Of a stretch of 64,000 bases of DNA, positions 25,230 to 35,049 are shown in pieces; the stretch's first letter is position 1; each line of letters starts with the position of its first letter. The stretch comes from CALAMC01 sp964459465. Its GTDB lineage: Bacteria > Zixibacteria > MSB-5A5 > GN15 > PGXB01. A program made the position numbers and the translations under genes. The stretch lies in the NCBI GenBank assembly GCA_964459465.1, contig CAYWLR010000006.1, positions 1 through 64,000 on the forward strand, written 5' to 3'. The notes beneath the pieces are model-generated. The model was not told the origin of the DNA. It ran no database searches and saw only the letters and a program-made list of their open reading frames with translations.

Positions 25230-28200
25230 TTATCGAGGCCGCTTAATATTGTATTTTTTTATGCGCCGGTGCAAAGTGGCCGGCGAAATATTCATAATTT
25301 TGGCGACGATCGCCTGGTTCCAGTCGTTTTCCATTAACAGACTGCGGATTTTATCCTTTTCCCGGTTTTCGGCCAAATACCTGGGTTCATAAGCACCGGC
25401 TGTCTGGCCGGCCGCGATATCCGGCGGCAGCAAAGACAGGTCAATTTCCCGCCCCTGATATCTGACACAGAACATCTCGATGATATTTTTCAGTTCCCGG
25501 ACGTTCCCCGGCCAGTTATACTGCATCATTTTTTCCATGGTCTCGGCGTGTATCCGAGGCCTGTTTCGCGGAGGAATTCCGGAATTTTCGATGAAATATT
25601 CGACCAGCACGGGGATATCGGAACGGCGATGGCGAAGCGGCGGAATCTTGAATATTATCTTGCTGATCCGATAATACAGGTCGCTTCGAAATTGGCCGTC
25701 TTTGATAAGTTGCTCCAGGTCCTTGTTTGTGGCAAATATGAATCGTATGTCCGCGTACATGACTCGGTTGCTTCCCACCCGTTCGAATTCCTGATATTCG
25801 ATGGCACGAAGAATTTTGGCCTGAAGCGCCGGCGGCAGGTCGGCGATTTCATCCAGGAACAACGTGCCGCCGTCGGCCGACATGAAAATGCCGTCGCGGC
25901 CGCTGACGTTGGTGGCCACCCGGTCGTCGATGCCGAAAAGAATCGATTCGGCCAGCTCGGTCGGGATGCCGGGGCAGTGCACGGTGCGAAACGGCATTTG
26001 GGCGCGAGGGCTTAAATCGTGAATCATCCGCGACAATATTTCTTTGCCCGTTCCCGATTCCCCGGTCAACAGTATGCCCATATTGCTTTTGGCCATTGGC
26101 TTTAATTCATTCAACAGACTAATCACGGTCGGGTCCTGCGTGATGAATGAATGTCTGCCCCCCAGGCGTTTCAGCTCTTCCTGAAGTTGAGATTTTTCCG
26201 CACGGGCGCTTTTTAAGTCCCAGATTCGGGTAATCGCGGTCGATACGAAGTTGGCGATGGACTTTATATACGTCAAATCCTCCGGTTCGAAAAGCGAGGG
26301 GATGGTATGATGGTCGAGGTACAAAACACCGTTGATTCTTTCGCGGCCGGGTATAGGTACACACAAGACCGATTGAATATTGTTGGCAATGATGCTTTTG
26401 TGCGTTTTGGTCCGCTCATCTTTCAAGGCGTCGCGGATGATTATGGGTTCGGCGCCCTCGAGAACCGATCGGGTGACTTTGTTGCTGAAATCGCGGATAT
26501 CGATAAGGCTGTCTTCATCACAATCTATTTGTGCCCTGACCTGATATTTATGAGCATTGTAATCCCAGAGCAACAGGACTCCGCGCTCCGCCCCGGTTAA
26601 ATCGACCGACAGCTGGACCAGGTTGTTCAAAGCCTCCTCGACGTTATCCATGCTTTGCAAAATTTCCGATATCCGATGCATGGACTGGAGCAATTTTTCA
26701 TCGCCCCGGTCAAGATTCGAAATCTTTGCAAGATCGTCTTTTATATCCTTTTCCCGCCGGGTGTTTCCGATATCGTGCGCGATGGCCGCGGCCTGCTGCA
26801 GGAAACGGGCGGCCAATTTAAAATCCCTGGTCTCACCGTATTTTTCGGAAATTCGCAGACATACCAGAAAGGCCCAGTAGAACTGCCCGGATTTATGAAG
26901 CACCCGGTAAATGGCCTTGAAAGCCGCAATCGTTTTTATCCCGTTCCGCGACTGATCCTGAATATCGTTGATCAAAATGTCGAGAGCATTAAAAATCGGG
27001 ACTTCGGGCTGACTTCGAATCAGATTCAACCATTCAAGAGTGTCAATATCATCGGTCAAATCCAAAGTATCTTCATAAATCAGGACATTGAATAAACTCA
27101 AAGCCGCATAATATGACGCTCCGCGGGCAATCAATTCCTTGAACAGGGATATCAGCCGATGGCGGATATCCGGAAGATTTTCGTTCAATATTTCTATTAA
27201 ATCCAATTCCAGCAGTGTGGCCTTTTCGGGATATTTTAAAAACGCCTCACGGGCTTCGCGGCAAAACTCACGACAGGTTTGTGTCTCGCCCTTGAAAAAT
27301 GATATTTGGGCGATACTCTGAAAGGCGTTTCCTTTTAGAGAATCGTATTCTTTCCTCTTATATAAATCAAGCACATCATAAAAAGTTTGGAGCGCTTTAT
27401 CATAAGATCCACGATTCATGAGCAGGTATCCCATGTACGAATAATAGGTGCGAAGAGCCGCGCCTTCTCCGCCCGAACCATAGCTGTATATGTAGCGGTT
27501 AAGTGCGAATTCGGCTTCCTTAAAACTGGCGCACCTGATGTAAAGCGCCGCCAGAGAAGAGTAGACACTGGCTATTTTCAGCGCGTCACCGCTGCGGTCA
27601 CAATACATAGCCGCTTCGAGGCAGTATTTTTTTGATTGCTTGTAGTTGCCCAATTCGAAATTTATTGATGTCAGATGCGTCAGAGCGAGGAAAAGCGATG
27701 CCTCATCGCCGTTGCTTTTGCACAAGTCCAGCGCTTTCAGGCATTCTTCCCTTGCGACTTTAAAGCGACCGATGGAATATGATATGGTTTCGATGGCCAG
27801 ATGTGTTCTGGCCCGTTCCACGCTGCTTTCGATGGCCCGCGCCCTCTCGGCAATCCGTTCGAGGTCGGCCAGGGCCTTGTCGGCGTTACCCATCCTTGCA
27901 TTTATGAAAGCCCGGTTTCTGTCGAATTTGAATTCATATTCGATGTTGCCCTGTTTTTGCGATTCCTCGATTCCCCGGTCGACATAGTTCGCCGCTGTTG
28001 TCAGATCCAGGCCTTTTATGGACAGTCGGACTATGTTATGCAGGATTTCCGGCAGAAGTTCGGACGGCAATTGCGGCATATTTAGAACCTTTTGTGAATA
28101 ACTGACCGCCTTTGTGAAGCTCCCGTTGATATCCAGAATATTTATCAGCCACCGATATCCCTTTACCAGATTTTCAATGGTTATGCATGGCTTTTCGAAA

Positions 28201-29408
28201 TCAAGGCGGCTAAACATATCCTCGATTAGAAGACGGGCCTTAAGGTTGTGACGGCGCGAGGAATACTCCTCTAATCGTTTGATGACATCTTCAATATTCT
28301 CATCATGGGGATTATCATCGACGGCAAGAATGTCCTTGTCGGTACCGGTAACACGGGAAAGATCAGCATACAATTCCCGATACAAATCATCACATATATT
28401 GATTTGCCAGAACTCGCCATAGCGCGTGATTATCGATTTTTCCAGAAGATGCCGGAAGTTGCCTATGGCACGGATGCGAAACGTTTGCCCCAGGGACGAT
28501 ATGTCATCGAGATAGTCATAACATATTCCGAAGACATTGTTTTCCCTGATAATGAAATCGTTGAGACTTATTTTATTCCCGGCTATCTTATGTCCCCATT
28601 CCCTGTATTTGTTCTTCAACTTCAATTCCAGGACCTGAATCAGACCTTTCCGGTAAGTCTCTTTATCGATAAGCTTATGATTATGCAGGGAATCAAGAAC
28701 GTACCGGGGACGGCGTAAATAACTTTCCCGGGTCAGATCCTCAATGAAGGCGTGCAGTTCATCCGGGATGCCGCTCCGGCGGTCCACCGTCAGATTTTCA
28801 ACCTGCATCTTAAGTGACATTCCCAACGAGTAAACATCCGACCGGGCTAGGATAATGTCGTTTTTTATTATTTCCGGAGCGATATGACCCGGTGTTCCGA
28901 AAATTTTATGGCGGGGCGGTTGGTCAGAATTTTGAAGAAACTCCAGATCAATCAACTTCAACTCCGGACCGTTCCGGCCTTGCCTGACCAGAAAATTGCC
29001 CAGCTTGAGGTCCCCATGGACATACCCCATCGTGTGAATAAAATCTACTATAACCGCCATAGATGCCATAACCTTAGTCATACTCGATAAATCACTCGAA
29101 TACAAATTCAGGTCAAGCGGGGACCATTGCGATGTCTCAAGATAGGGGAACTCAATAAAAATATGGCTGTGTTCGCGCCGGATTTTGTTGGCCGTCAATA
29201 TATTACGGCATTTGATATGTTTCTGGAGGCCGCACGATGTGCTCAAAATGCTCTTGATTTCTTCCGAATCCAATTCGCTGTCGGAATTTGATATTTTCAC
29301 GAAAACTTTGCGATTTAATAACTTATCGGTGGCAATCCACGACTGGCACAGGGCATTGGAGGACAGCAACCGGACGAGTGTGTAATAATTGGATTTAATC
29401 GATGCCAT
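25230..29408 (-). CDS. Protein kinase-TPR-GAF-AAA+-Fis regulator lacking GAFTGA
   Basis: A 1392-residue cytoplasmic regulator. Residues 1-270 are a eukaryotic-like Ser/Thr kinase: ATP-anchoring Lys (VFVKIS), HGDLKLGN catalytic loop, DLE in place of DFG, and APE. The glycine-rich loop is poorly conserved. Residues ~380-850 are helical TPR repeats and ~925-1075 a GAF domain. An NtrC-type AAA+ domain (GESGTGKE near 1116, GGTLFLDEI) follows, then a Fis-type HTH (NQAIVAKIMNISPATLHRR). The GAFTGA loop that contacts sigma-54 is replaced by unrelated sequence between LFG and ADGG, so this may act without sigma-54, as TyrR-like proteins do. Its target genes are unknown; it sits 257 bases upstream of the small exported-protein gene. 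Confidence 0.85.
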   Translation of the reverse strand: MASIKSNYYTLVRLLSSNALCQSWIATDKLLNRKVFVKISNSDSELDSEEIKSILSTSCGLQKHIKCRNILTANKIRREHSHIFIEFPYLETSQWSPLDLNLYSSDLSSMTKVMASMAVIVDFIHTMGYVHGDLKLGNFLVRQGRNGPELKLIDLEFLQNSDQPPRHKIFGTPGHIAPEIIKNDIILARSDVYSLGMSLKMQVENLTVDRRSGIPDELHAFIEDLTRESYLRRPRYVLDSLHNHKLIDKETYRKGLIQVLELKLKNKYREWGHKIAGNKISLNDFIIRENNVFGICYDYLDDISSLGQTFRIRAIGNFRHLLEKSIITRYGEFWQINICDDLYRELYADLSRVTGTDKDILAVDDNPHDENIEDVIKRLEEYSSRRHNLKARLLIEDMFSRLDFEKPCITIENLVKGYRWLINILDINGSFTKAVSYSQKVLNMPQLPSELLPEILHNIVRLSIKGLDLTTAANYVDRGIEESQKQGNIEYEFKFDRNRAFINARMGNADKALADLERIAERARAIESSVERARTHLAIETISYSIGRFKVAREECLKALDLCKSNGDEASLFLALTHLTSINFELGNYKQSKKYCLEAAMYCDRSGDALKIASVYSSLAALYIRCASFKEAEFALNRYIYSYGSGGEGAALRTYYSYMGYLLMNRGSYDKALQTFYDVLDLYKRKEYDSLKGNAFQSIAQISFFKGETQTCREFCREAREAFLKYPEKATLLELDLIEILNENLPDIRHRLISLFKELIARGASYYAALSLFNVLIYEDTLDLTDDIDTLEWLNLIRSQPEVPIFNALDILINDIQDQSRNGIKTIAAFKAIYRVLHKSGQFYWAFLVCLRISEKYGETRDFKLAARFLQQAAAIAHDIGNTRREKDIKDDLAKISNLDRGDEKLLQSMHRISEILQSMDNVEEALNNLVQLSVDLTGAERGVLLLWDYNAHKYQVRAQIDCDEDSLIDIRDFSNKVTRSVLEGAEPIIIRDALKDERTKTHKSIIANNIQSVLCVPIPGRERINGVLYLDHHTIPSLFEPEDLTYIKSIANFVSTAITRIWDLKSARAEKSQLQEELKRLGGRHSFITQDPTVISLLNELKPMAKSNMGILLTGESGTGKEILSRMIHDLSPRAQMPFRTVHCPGIPTELAESILFGIDDRVATNVSGRDGIFMSADGGTLFLDEIADLPPALQAKILRAIEYQEFERVGSNRVMYADIRFIFATNKDLEQLIKDGQFRSDLYYRISKIIFKIPPLRHRRSDIPVLVEYFIENSGIPPRNRPRIHAETMEKMMQYNWPGNVRELKNIIEMFCVRYQGREIDLSLLPPDIAAGQTAGAYEPRYLAENREKDKIRSLLMENDWNQAIVAKIMNISPATLHRRIKKYNIKRPR

Positions 29409-29721
29409 ATTCTAGTACCTAAATGACTGACATAATTGATTGCCGTCCCGATTATGAGTCTATTCTTCATACATTATATATCCGGTCCGCTGAAATTGCA
29501 ATGCAAAGATAAATCGATCCGTCAATAACCGGCACTCGCCGTCGCATTCCATTAGACCCCGAAACCCGGACCGATCCCCATAAAGGGAATTCAATTTCCC
29601 TCGAAACGGAGGGCGGGCCATATACAACAAATTCTCCATTTATTCATCCCTTTTTCCGTATCAAGTTATTAATCAATATGATGGATTTATTTGGTCTATT
29701 ATAAAGAAATAGCGGCCGGTT
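29409..29721. other. Divergent intergenic region with inverted repeat
   Basis: 313 bases between the kinase regulator and the mevalonate operon. AGGGAA-6-TTCCCT (29584-29601) overlaps a second small inverted repeat CCCTC-6-GAGGG (29598-29613). These could be operator sites. No convincing promoter pair or gene was recognised. Confidence 0.45.
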
Positions 29722-30804
29722 ATGATTTCCGATAGCAGAGAGTTAATGCGAAAATCGGAGCATCTCGATATTGTCCTCAATGACGATGTCGCTTTTTGCC
29801 AGAGGCATTTATTGGATGATGTCAGGCTTTTGCATGACGCTTTGTGTTCGTTGAAATTCGACCGGCTGGATACCTCGGTGTCATTTTTCGGGAAAATCCT
29901 GGCGGCGCCTTTGATGATTACCAGCATGACCGGCGGGGCCGAACTTTCCGGCAATATCAATGCCGGTTTGGCCAGGTCTGCCGCCGCCAGTGGCATCGCC
30001 TTTGCGGTTGGCAGCCAGCGAATCATGCTGAAACATCCCGAAACGACGGCTCATTTCGAGGTTCGCCGCCATATTCCCGATGGTGTTCTGCTGGGCAATA
30101 TTGGGGTTACTCTGCTTGATCAATACCCTCTCGAAAGAGTCGCCGGACTGGCCGAAATTATCGAGGCGGATGGCTTATGCATCCACTTGAACCCGGCCCA
30201 GGAACTTGTTCAGGAACGCGGTGAACGTGATTTCTCCGGGGCGCTGGATAACATCGCACGGCTGATGGATCGTCTCGACGGCCGGATTCTGGTCAAGGAG
30301 ACCGGGGCAGGTCTGTCGCCCGGCGTGCTCAAGAAATTGGCCGCCATCGGCGTCCCGTACATCGATGTCGCCGGCGCCGGGGGAACCTCGTGGACCAAAG
30401 TGGAATCCTTGCGAGTGCGAACGGAAATGCTCAAGCACGCCGGCCGGATCTTTTCCGAATGGGGTATTCCCACCGCCGCATGTCTTTATGCGGCCCGCCG
30501 GATCATGCCCGCCGGTACCGTTGTCATCGCCTCCGGCGGTATCCAAAACGGTCTGGATTGCAGCCGCGCCATCGCCCTTGGCGCCGACCTCGCCGGATTC
30601 GCCCGTCCGGTTCTGCAGGCTTTCATGACCGGGGGCGAAATTGCCGCAATTCAGTTTATCCAAAGCATGATTCACGAATTAAAAACGGCCATGATGTTGA
30701 CCGGCAGTCGTGACCTTGCCGCCCTTAAAAAGGCCCCCCGCATTTTGACCGGTCAACTTTCGGAATGGATCAATGGTCTGGAAATCATACAAAAGGATTT
30801 GTGA
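29722..30804 (+). CDS. fni: Type 2 isopentenyl-diphosphate delta-isomerase
   Basis: The 360-residue FMN/NADPH-dependent enzyme interconverts IPP and DMAPP. Family signatures are present: RKSEHLDIVL at the N-terminus, TSMTGGA, AVGSQRI, LHLNPAQE-like CIHLNPAQELVQERGERDF, VKETGAG, DVAGAGGTSW and ASGGIQNGLD. The length matches the family. An alternative start at 29746 would give MRKSEHL and cannot be excluded, since no strong ribosome site is seen for either. It is the first gene of the mevalonate operon, and its TGA overlaps the next ATG by one base. Confidence 0.93.
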   Translation: MISDSRELMRKSEHLDIVLNDDVAFCQRHLLDDVRLLHDALCSLKFDRLDTSVSFFGKILAAPLMITSMTGGAELSGNINAGLARSAAASGIAFAVGSQRIMLKHPETTAHFEVRRHIPDGVLLGNIGVTLLDQYPLERVAGLAEIIEADGLCIHLNPAQELVQERGERDFSGALDNIARLMDRLDGRILVKETGAGLSPGVLKKLAAIGVPYIDVAGAGGTSWTKVESLRVRTEMLKHAGRIFSEWGIPTAACLYAARRIMPAGTVVIASGGIQNGLDCSRAIALGADLAGFARPVLQAFMTGGEIAAIQFIQSMIHELKTAMMLTGSRDLAALKKAPRILTGQLSEWINGLEIIQKDL

Positions 30805-33104
30805 TGAATTTGAAAAAGCCCTTACGTTTAAATGACCACAGGGCAACAGCATCGTTATCACCCATATCCCGCATTCCCGGCTTTTATCTTCTATCGGTCG
30901 AACAAAGATTATCTCTTTTGAAGCAGGATTATGGCCTTACGGAAGAAGAACTGGCCTTTTTCCGCCATGGCAGCGCCATCGGAGCGGAGGATGCTGTCAA
31001 TATGATCGAAAACGCCATCGGGTCGATCGGCGTCCCGCTCGGCCTGGCCACCAATTTTCTGATTAACGGTCGGGATTATCTGATACCAATGGCTACCGAA
31101 GAGCCCTCGGTCGTGGCGGCCGCCTCACGGGCGGCCCGCCTGATTCGAACCGGCGGCGGGTTTATCGCCCGCTCCGACCAATCCGTTATGATTGGCCAGA
31201 TTCAGCTGGTCGATTTGCGCGATATGGAAAAGGCCGTGCACTCGCTCCATCGCCGAAAAGGTGAAATATTAAAGGCCGTGGATGACCTGTTGCCGCGCAT
31301 GAAAGAACGCGGCGGCGGAGCGGTAGATATCGAAACCAGAGTTATCGGCGATAATTATTCCGGCACGATGCTCATCGTCCATATACTGATCGATGTCTGC
31401 GACGCTATGGGGGCCAATGTCATCAATGGCGTGTGTGAACGGGTCGGCCCGCATATCGAAAAAATTACCGGCGCCCGGGCCAATATGAAAATACTTTCCA
31501 ACCTGGCCGACCGCCGTCTGGCCCGGGCCGAATTCGCCATTCCTGTCAGTATTTTGGAACAGGATGATTTGTCCGGGGCCGAGGTCGCCGCAAGACTGGT
31601 ACAGGCCTCGCGCTGGGCCCGCCTGGACCCCTATCGTGCCGCCACTCACAACAAAGGTATTTTCAACGGTATTGCCTCCGTCGCCTTGGCGTTCGGACTC
31701 GACTGGCGGGCGATTGAAGCGGGCGGCCATGCCTATGCCGCGCGCGACGGTGTCTATCGCGGCCTGACCGAATACAGAATCGAACAGGATGTTTTTTATG
31801 GTACTATCGAATTGCCATTGCAGGTTGCCTGGACCGGCGAAACATCGTGTCATCGACCCGATATTCGGGCTCTGAAAAAAATCATCGGCGTCGCGTCCGC
31901 TCGCGAATTGGCCGGAGTTCTTGCCGCCGTCGGGCTGGCCCAGAATCTGGCCGCCTGCCTGGCCCTGTGCACGGAAGGCATCCAGCGCGGACATATGGCG
32001 TTACACGCCCGATATGTCGCCGCCGGCGCCGGAATCCCCGGCTCGGATATTGAACAAGTTGCCTCCGAGATGATCCGCTCCCGGCGCGTTCATATCGATG
32101 CCGCCGCCGATATTTATGACCGTTTGCAGAACCATCAGAAACAGATGGTGCGGAAAAACGAAATATTAGCCCGGAAATTTGCCCCGGGTAAAGTCATCCT
32201 GTTCGGAGAACACGCTGTCGTGTACGGTTATCCGTCGATCGTAACCGCCCTCGAACAGGGAACGCGCATAGAAATCCGCCGTGATAAAAATGGTCCGCGC
32301 CTGCTTCACCCGAGCCTGAAGGCTTCCGGCATGCCGTTTTGCGACGATAATGATTATCGCTATTTTTCACAGGCCGCGCACCTGGCCCTGACGGGGTACT
32401 ATCTCGTGAAGGAACCGATGGAAATATGGGTCGAGTCGGATCTCGTCCCGGGCGTCGGGCTGGGTTCATCGGCGGCCTTTTCGGTGGCGCTTTGCCGGGC
32501 GTTTGCCGAAATTTCAGAGATCGGTCAAAGTAATGGCGGACCCGACATGCGCGAAATGGTCCATCTTCTGGAGACCGTTTTTCATCGTAATCCCAGCGGA
32601 GCCGACGCCGCGGCGATATTAGAACAGAATGCCGTCTGGTTTCAAAAAGGACAGCCGAACACAATCGCCCCCGTCCAAAGCCAAAAAGAATGTTTGGGCA
32701 TGGTGTGTGTCGTCGATGAACCCAGACGGACCGCCGAAATGGTCGCCAGAATCGAGCAAGCCCGGAAACGGAACAAAGTGTTTGTCGATGGCATCTTCGA
32801 TGACATCGGCGATGTGACGGTCGACGCCGCTCTGGCGTTGCGCGACGGGCAAATCGAGAAGCTGGGACGGCTGATGGTTCGCAATCATGAACTACTGGCC
32901 CGGCTGGATTTGTCGACCCCGCGTTTGGACCGGGCCGTGGCCAACCTGCTCGACATGGGACTTCCCGGAGCCAAGCTGACCGGGGCCGGTGGTGGCGGCG
33001 CTGTGGTCATGATCCTGCCCGACAACGCAGAACGCGAAAACATCATCGCGCAAATCCAAGAAAGATTCCACAGGTATTATCATTTCACTATTCAACCCCG
33101 ATGA
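30804..33104 (+). CDS. HMG-CoA reductase (class II)::mevalonate kinase fusion
   Basis: One continuous 766-residue frame carries two successive mevalonate-pathway enzymes. Residues 1-~445 are a class II HMG-CoA reductase: catalytic Glu in ENAIG, DAMGANVIN, Lys in THNKGIFNGI, Asp in GLDWRA, and catalytic His in ALHARYVA. From ~455 to the end is a GHMP mevalonate kinase: KFAPGKVILFGEHAVVYG, the ATP loop PGVGLGSSAA, NPSGAD with the catalytic Asp, and LTGAGGGGAV. Both halves look complete, so the protein could turn HMG-CoA into 5-phosphomevalonate. ATG at 30804, coupled to fni (TGATG); the stop overlaps the decarboxylase start by four bases. No sequence gap or frameshift is apparent. Confidence 0.93.
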   Translation: MNLKKPLRLNDHRATASLSPISRIPGFYLLSVEQRLSLLKQDYGLTEEELAFFRHGSAIGAEDAVNMIENAIGSIGVPLGLATNFLINGRDYLIPMATEEPSVVAAASRAARLIRTGGGFIARSDQSVMIGQIQLVDLRDMEKAVHSLHRRKGEILKAVDDLLPRMKERGGGAVDIETRVIGDNYSGTMLIVHILIDVCDAMGANVINGVCERVGPHIEKITGARANMKILSNLADRRLARAEFAIPVSILEQDDLSGAEVAARLVQASRWARLDPYRAATHNKGIFNGIASVALAFGLDWRAIEAGGHAYAARDGVYRGLTEYRIEQDVFYGTIELPLQVAWTGETSCHRPDIRALKKIIGVASARELAGVLAAVGLAQNLAACLALCTEGIQRGHMALHARYVAAGAGIPGSDIEQVASEMIRSRRVHIDAAADIYDRLQNHQKQMVRKNEILARKFAPGKVILFGEHAVVYGYPSIVTALEQGTRIEIRRDKNGPRLLHPSLKASGMPFCDDNDYRYFSQAAHLALTGYYLVKEPMEIWVESDLVPGVGLGSSAAFSVALCRAFAEISEIGQSNGGPDMREMVHLLETVFHRNPSGADAAAILEQNAVWFQKGQPNTIAPVQSQKECLGMVCVVDEPRRTAEMVARIEQARKRNKVFVDGIFDDIGDVTVDAALALRDGQIEKLGRLMVRNHELLARLDLSTPRLDRAVANLLDMGLPGAKLTGAGGGGAVVMILPDNAERENIIAQIQERFHRYYHFTIQPR

Positions 33105-34066
33105 TCACCTCCGTCAAAACACGCGCCTATGCCAATATCGCCCTGGTCAAATATTGGGGCAAACAAACCTCGGGCATCAACTGCCCGGCGACACCCTCAC
33201 TGTCCCTGGCGATTGATTCCTTGAAAACCGAAACCACCATCCAGAGGGATACCCGTGACCGTCTTGTATTCAATGATGCCTCCGTTCCCGAAGTATCCCG
33301 ATCCCGGGTTTTCGAAGTCATCAACGCCTGGCGCAAGCATGCTTTGCTTGATGGCCATTTCGCCGTGGCAACACAAAACAGCTTTCCCGCGGAAGCCGGT
33401 TTGGCCTCCAGCGCCTCCGGTGTCGCCGCTCTCACGGCCGGTCTCGGCCGCCTGGCCAAGAGGGAGCTCGATGACGATACCCTCAACCGCCTGGCCCGCC
33501 GCGGCAGTGGTTCGGCGGCTCGTTCTCTTACCGGTGGCCTAAGCATATTGCCAAATGACGATGATCCCGTGGCGAGACAAATCGTCCCTCCTGCGCAAAT
33601 CCCGTGGTGCATGGTTATCGCCGTCACGGATATGCAGGCCAAACGAATCGGCTCGGGGGACGCCATGGAACTCTGCCGTCTGACTTCTCCATATTATGAT
33701 GCCTGGCTGTCCACGGCGCAGGATGATTATCATGACATGCTCGATGCCGTCGAACACATGGACTTTTCCCGCGTCGGGGTCATCACCGAACGTAATTGCC
33801 TGGCCATGCATGCCTGCACGTGGACCTCGCGCCCACCCCTGATATATTGGAACGCCGTTACGATAAACATAATATCCGCCGTTCGGTCATGGCGGGGCGA
33901 TGGCCTCGAATCTTATTTCACCATCGACGCCGGTCCGCAGGTCTGTTTGTTGACCGAACGTCATAATGCCGACAAGGTTGCCGGGCGGCTGAAAAATATT
34001 CCGGGTATTAAAAATATTCTGGTCGGTTTTCCGGCCGGGGACGCCGAGGTTGTGTCGTGCATGTAA
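33101..34066 (+). CDS. mvaD: Diphosphomevalonate decarboxylase
   Basis: This 321-residue GHMP-family enzyme makes IPP from mevalonate 5-diphosphate with ATP. Diagnostic segments are AYANIALVKYWGK, SFPAEAGLASSASG (phosphate loop), RRGSGSAARSL and the catalytic Asp in FTIDAGPQVCLL. These distinguish it from mevalonate-3-kinase-type relatives. ATGA overlap with the HMGR-kinase fusion; the 3' end overlaps the next kinase by 10 bases. Same operon and strand. Confidence 0.93.
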   Translation: MITSVKTRAYANIALVKYWGKQTSGINCPATPSLSLAIDSLKTETTIQRDTRDRLVFNDASVPEVSRSRVFEVINAWRKHALLDGHFAVATQNSFPAEAGLASSASGVAALTAGLGRLAKRELDDDTLNRLARRGSGSAARSLTGGLSILPNDDDPVARQIVPPAQIPWCMVIAVTDMQAKRIGSGDAMELCRLTSPYYDAWLSTAQDDYHDMLDAVEHMDFSRVGVITERNCLAMHACTWTSRPPLIYWNAVTINIISAVRSWRGDGLESYFTIDAGPQVCLLTERHNADKVAGRLKNIPGIKNILVGFPAGDAEVVSCM

Positions 34067-35049
34067 ATCGAGTCGTAGTCCCCGGCAAAGCCATGCTGTT
34101 CGGTGAGTATGCCGTGCTTGTCGGCGGAAGCGCCGTGTTGTACCCCGTGCCGCGTTATCTGGTCATAACCGAACAAACCGACCAAACGAATATTGACTAC
34201 ACACCCGTTATCCGGGCCGCTCTAAAACTACCGATTCCCGAAATCGCCGACTTTGAATCGAAAAACGGTCCGGCTAATCCGGAGTGTGATAACCGTCAGT
34301 TTTTCGTGCCTGACGTGGCGGGTACACCATGCAAACTGGGCCTGGGCCTGTCCGCGGCCGAGGCGGTCGGCATCATTGCGCTTCGATTTAATCGGGCCGG
34401 GTACGATACGGAAAATTGCCGGGACAAAATCGCCGCGTATGCCCACCGGGCGCACGGGCTGGCCCAGAACGGCCGGGGTAGCGGAGCCGACGTGTATTGC
34501 TGTGCTTATGAAGCCCCTCTGAAATACGGCATCGTCAATGGCCTTCCACGGGCAGAGCTTTTAACCGAAAATCGTGCCGGCAGGGCATTCCCGATGCATC
34601 TTGTTTACACCGGCAAGCCGGCCGATTCGAGACGGGCCATCGATTCCTTCAACATATGGTGTCGGAACATGACAACGGAAGGCCGCTATCGGCTAAGTCA
34701 GCTTGTGCAAATCAGCGATAATCTGGCAGCCAAATGGGCAAAAGATCAATATGACGATATTATTCCACTCCTCGATAAATTCTGCACGACCATGAAATGG
34801 ATTTCGGGCATGGCCGGGTTGGATTACTGGAATGACTTTCACGCCGACCTTGACAATTGGGCCAGAAAACACGGGGGACGAGCCAAACCGATCGGGGCCG
34901 GCGGCGGGGATATGGTCCTGCTACTGGGTTATGTTCCTATGGAAGAAATCTGCCCTCGGCCGTATGATTATTGCATTAAAATCACACGGGGATTTCCGGA
35001 AGAAACGAATTATCCGCTTGGCGATAAATTATCGTCTAAAACCCGGTAA
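34057..35049 (+). CDS. GHMP kinase, probable phosphomevalonate kinase
   Basis: A 330-residue GHMP kinase with VVPGKAMLFGEYAVL at the start, an ATP loop GLGLSAAEAV (one Ser of the usual GLGSSAA changed to Leu), NGRGSGADV, and PIGAGGGDMVLLL near the end. It fills the one missing step between mevalonate kinase and the decarboxylase, so phosphomevalonate kinase is the best call; substrate is inferred from context. The GTG start at 34057 has GAGG seven bases upstream and overlaps mvaD. HMG-CoA synthase is not in the window. The 3' end overlaps a convergent gene by 14 bases. Confidence 0.85.
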   Translation: MHVNRVVVPGKAMLFGEYAVLVGGSAVLYPVPRYLVITEQTDQTNIDYTPVIRAALKLPIPEIADFESKNGPANPECDNRQFFVPDVAGTPCKLGLGLSAAEAVGIIALRFNRAGYDTENCRDKIAAYAHRAHGLAQNGRGSGADVYCCAYEAPLKYGIVNGLPRAELLTENRAGRAFPMHLVYTGKPADSRRAIDSFNIWCRNMTTEGRYRLSQLVQISDNLAAKWAKDQYDDIIPLLDKFCTTMKWISGMAGLDYWNDFHADLDNWARKHGGRAKPIGAGGGDMVLLLGYVPMEEICPRPYDYCIKITRGFPEETNYPLGDKLSSKTR

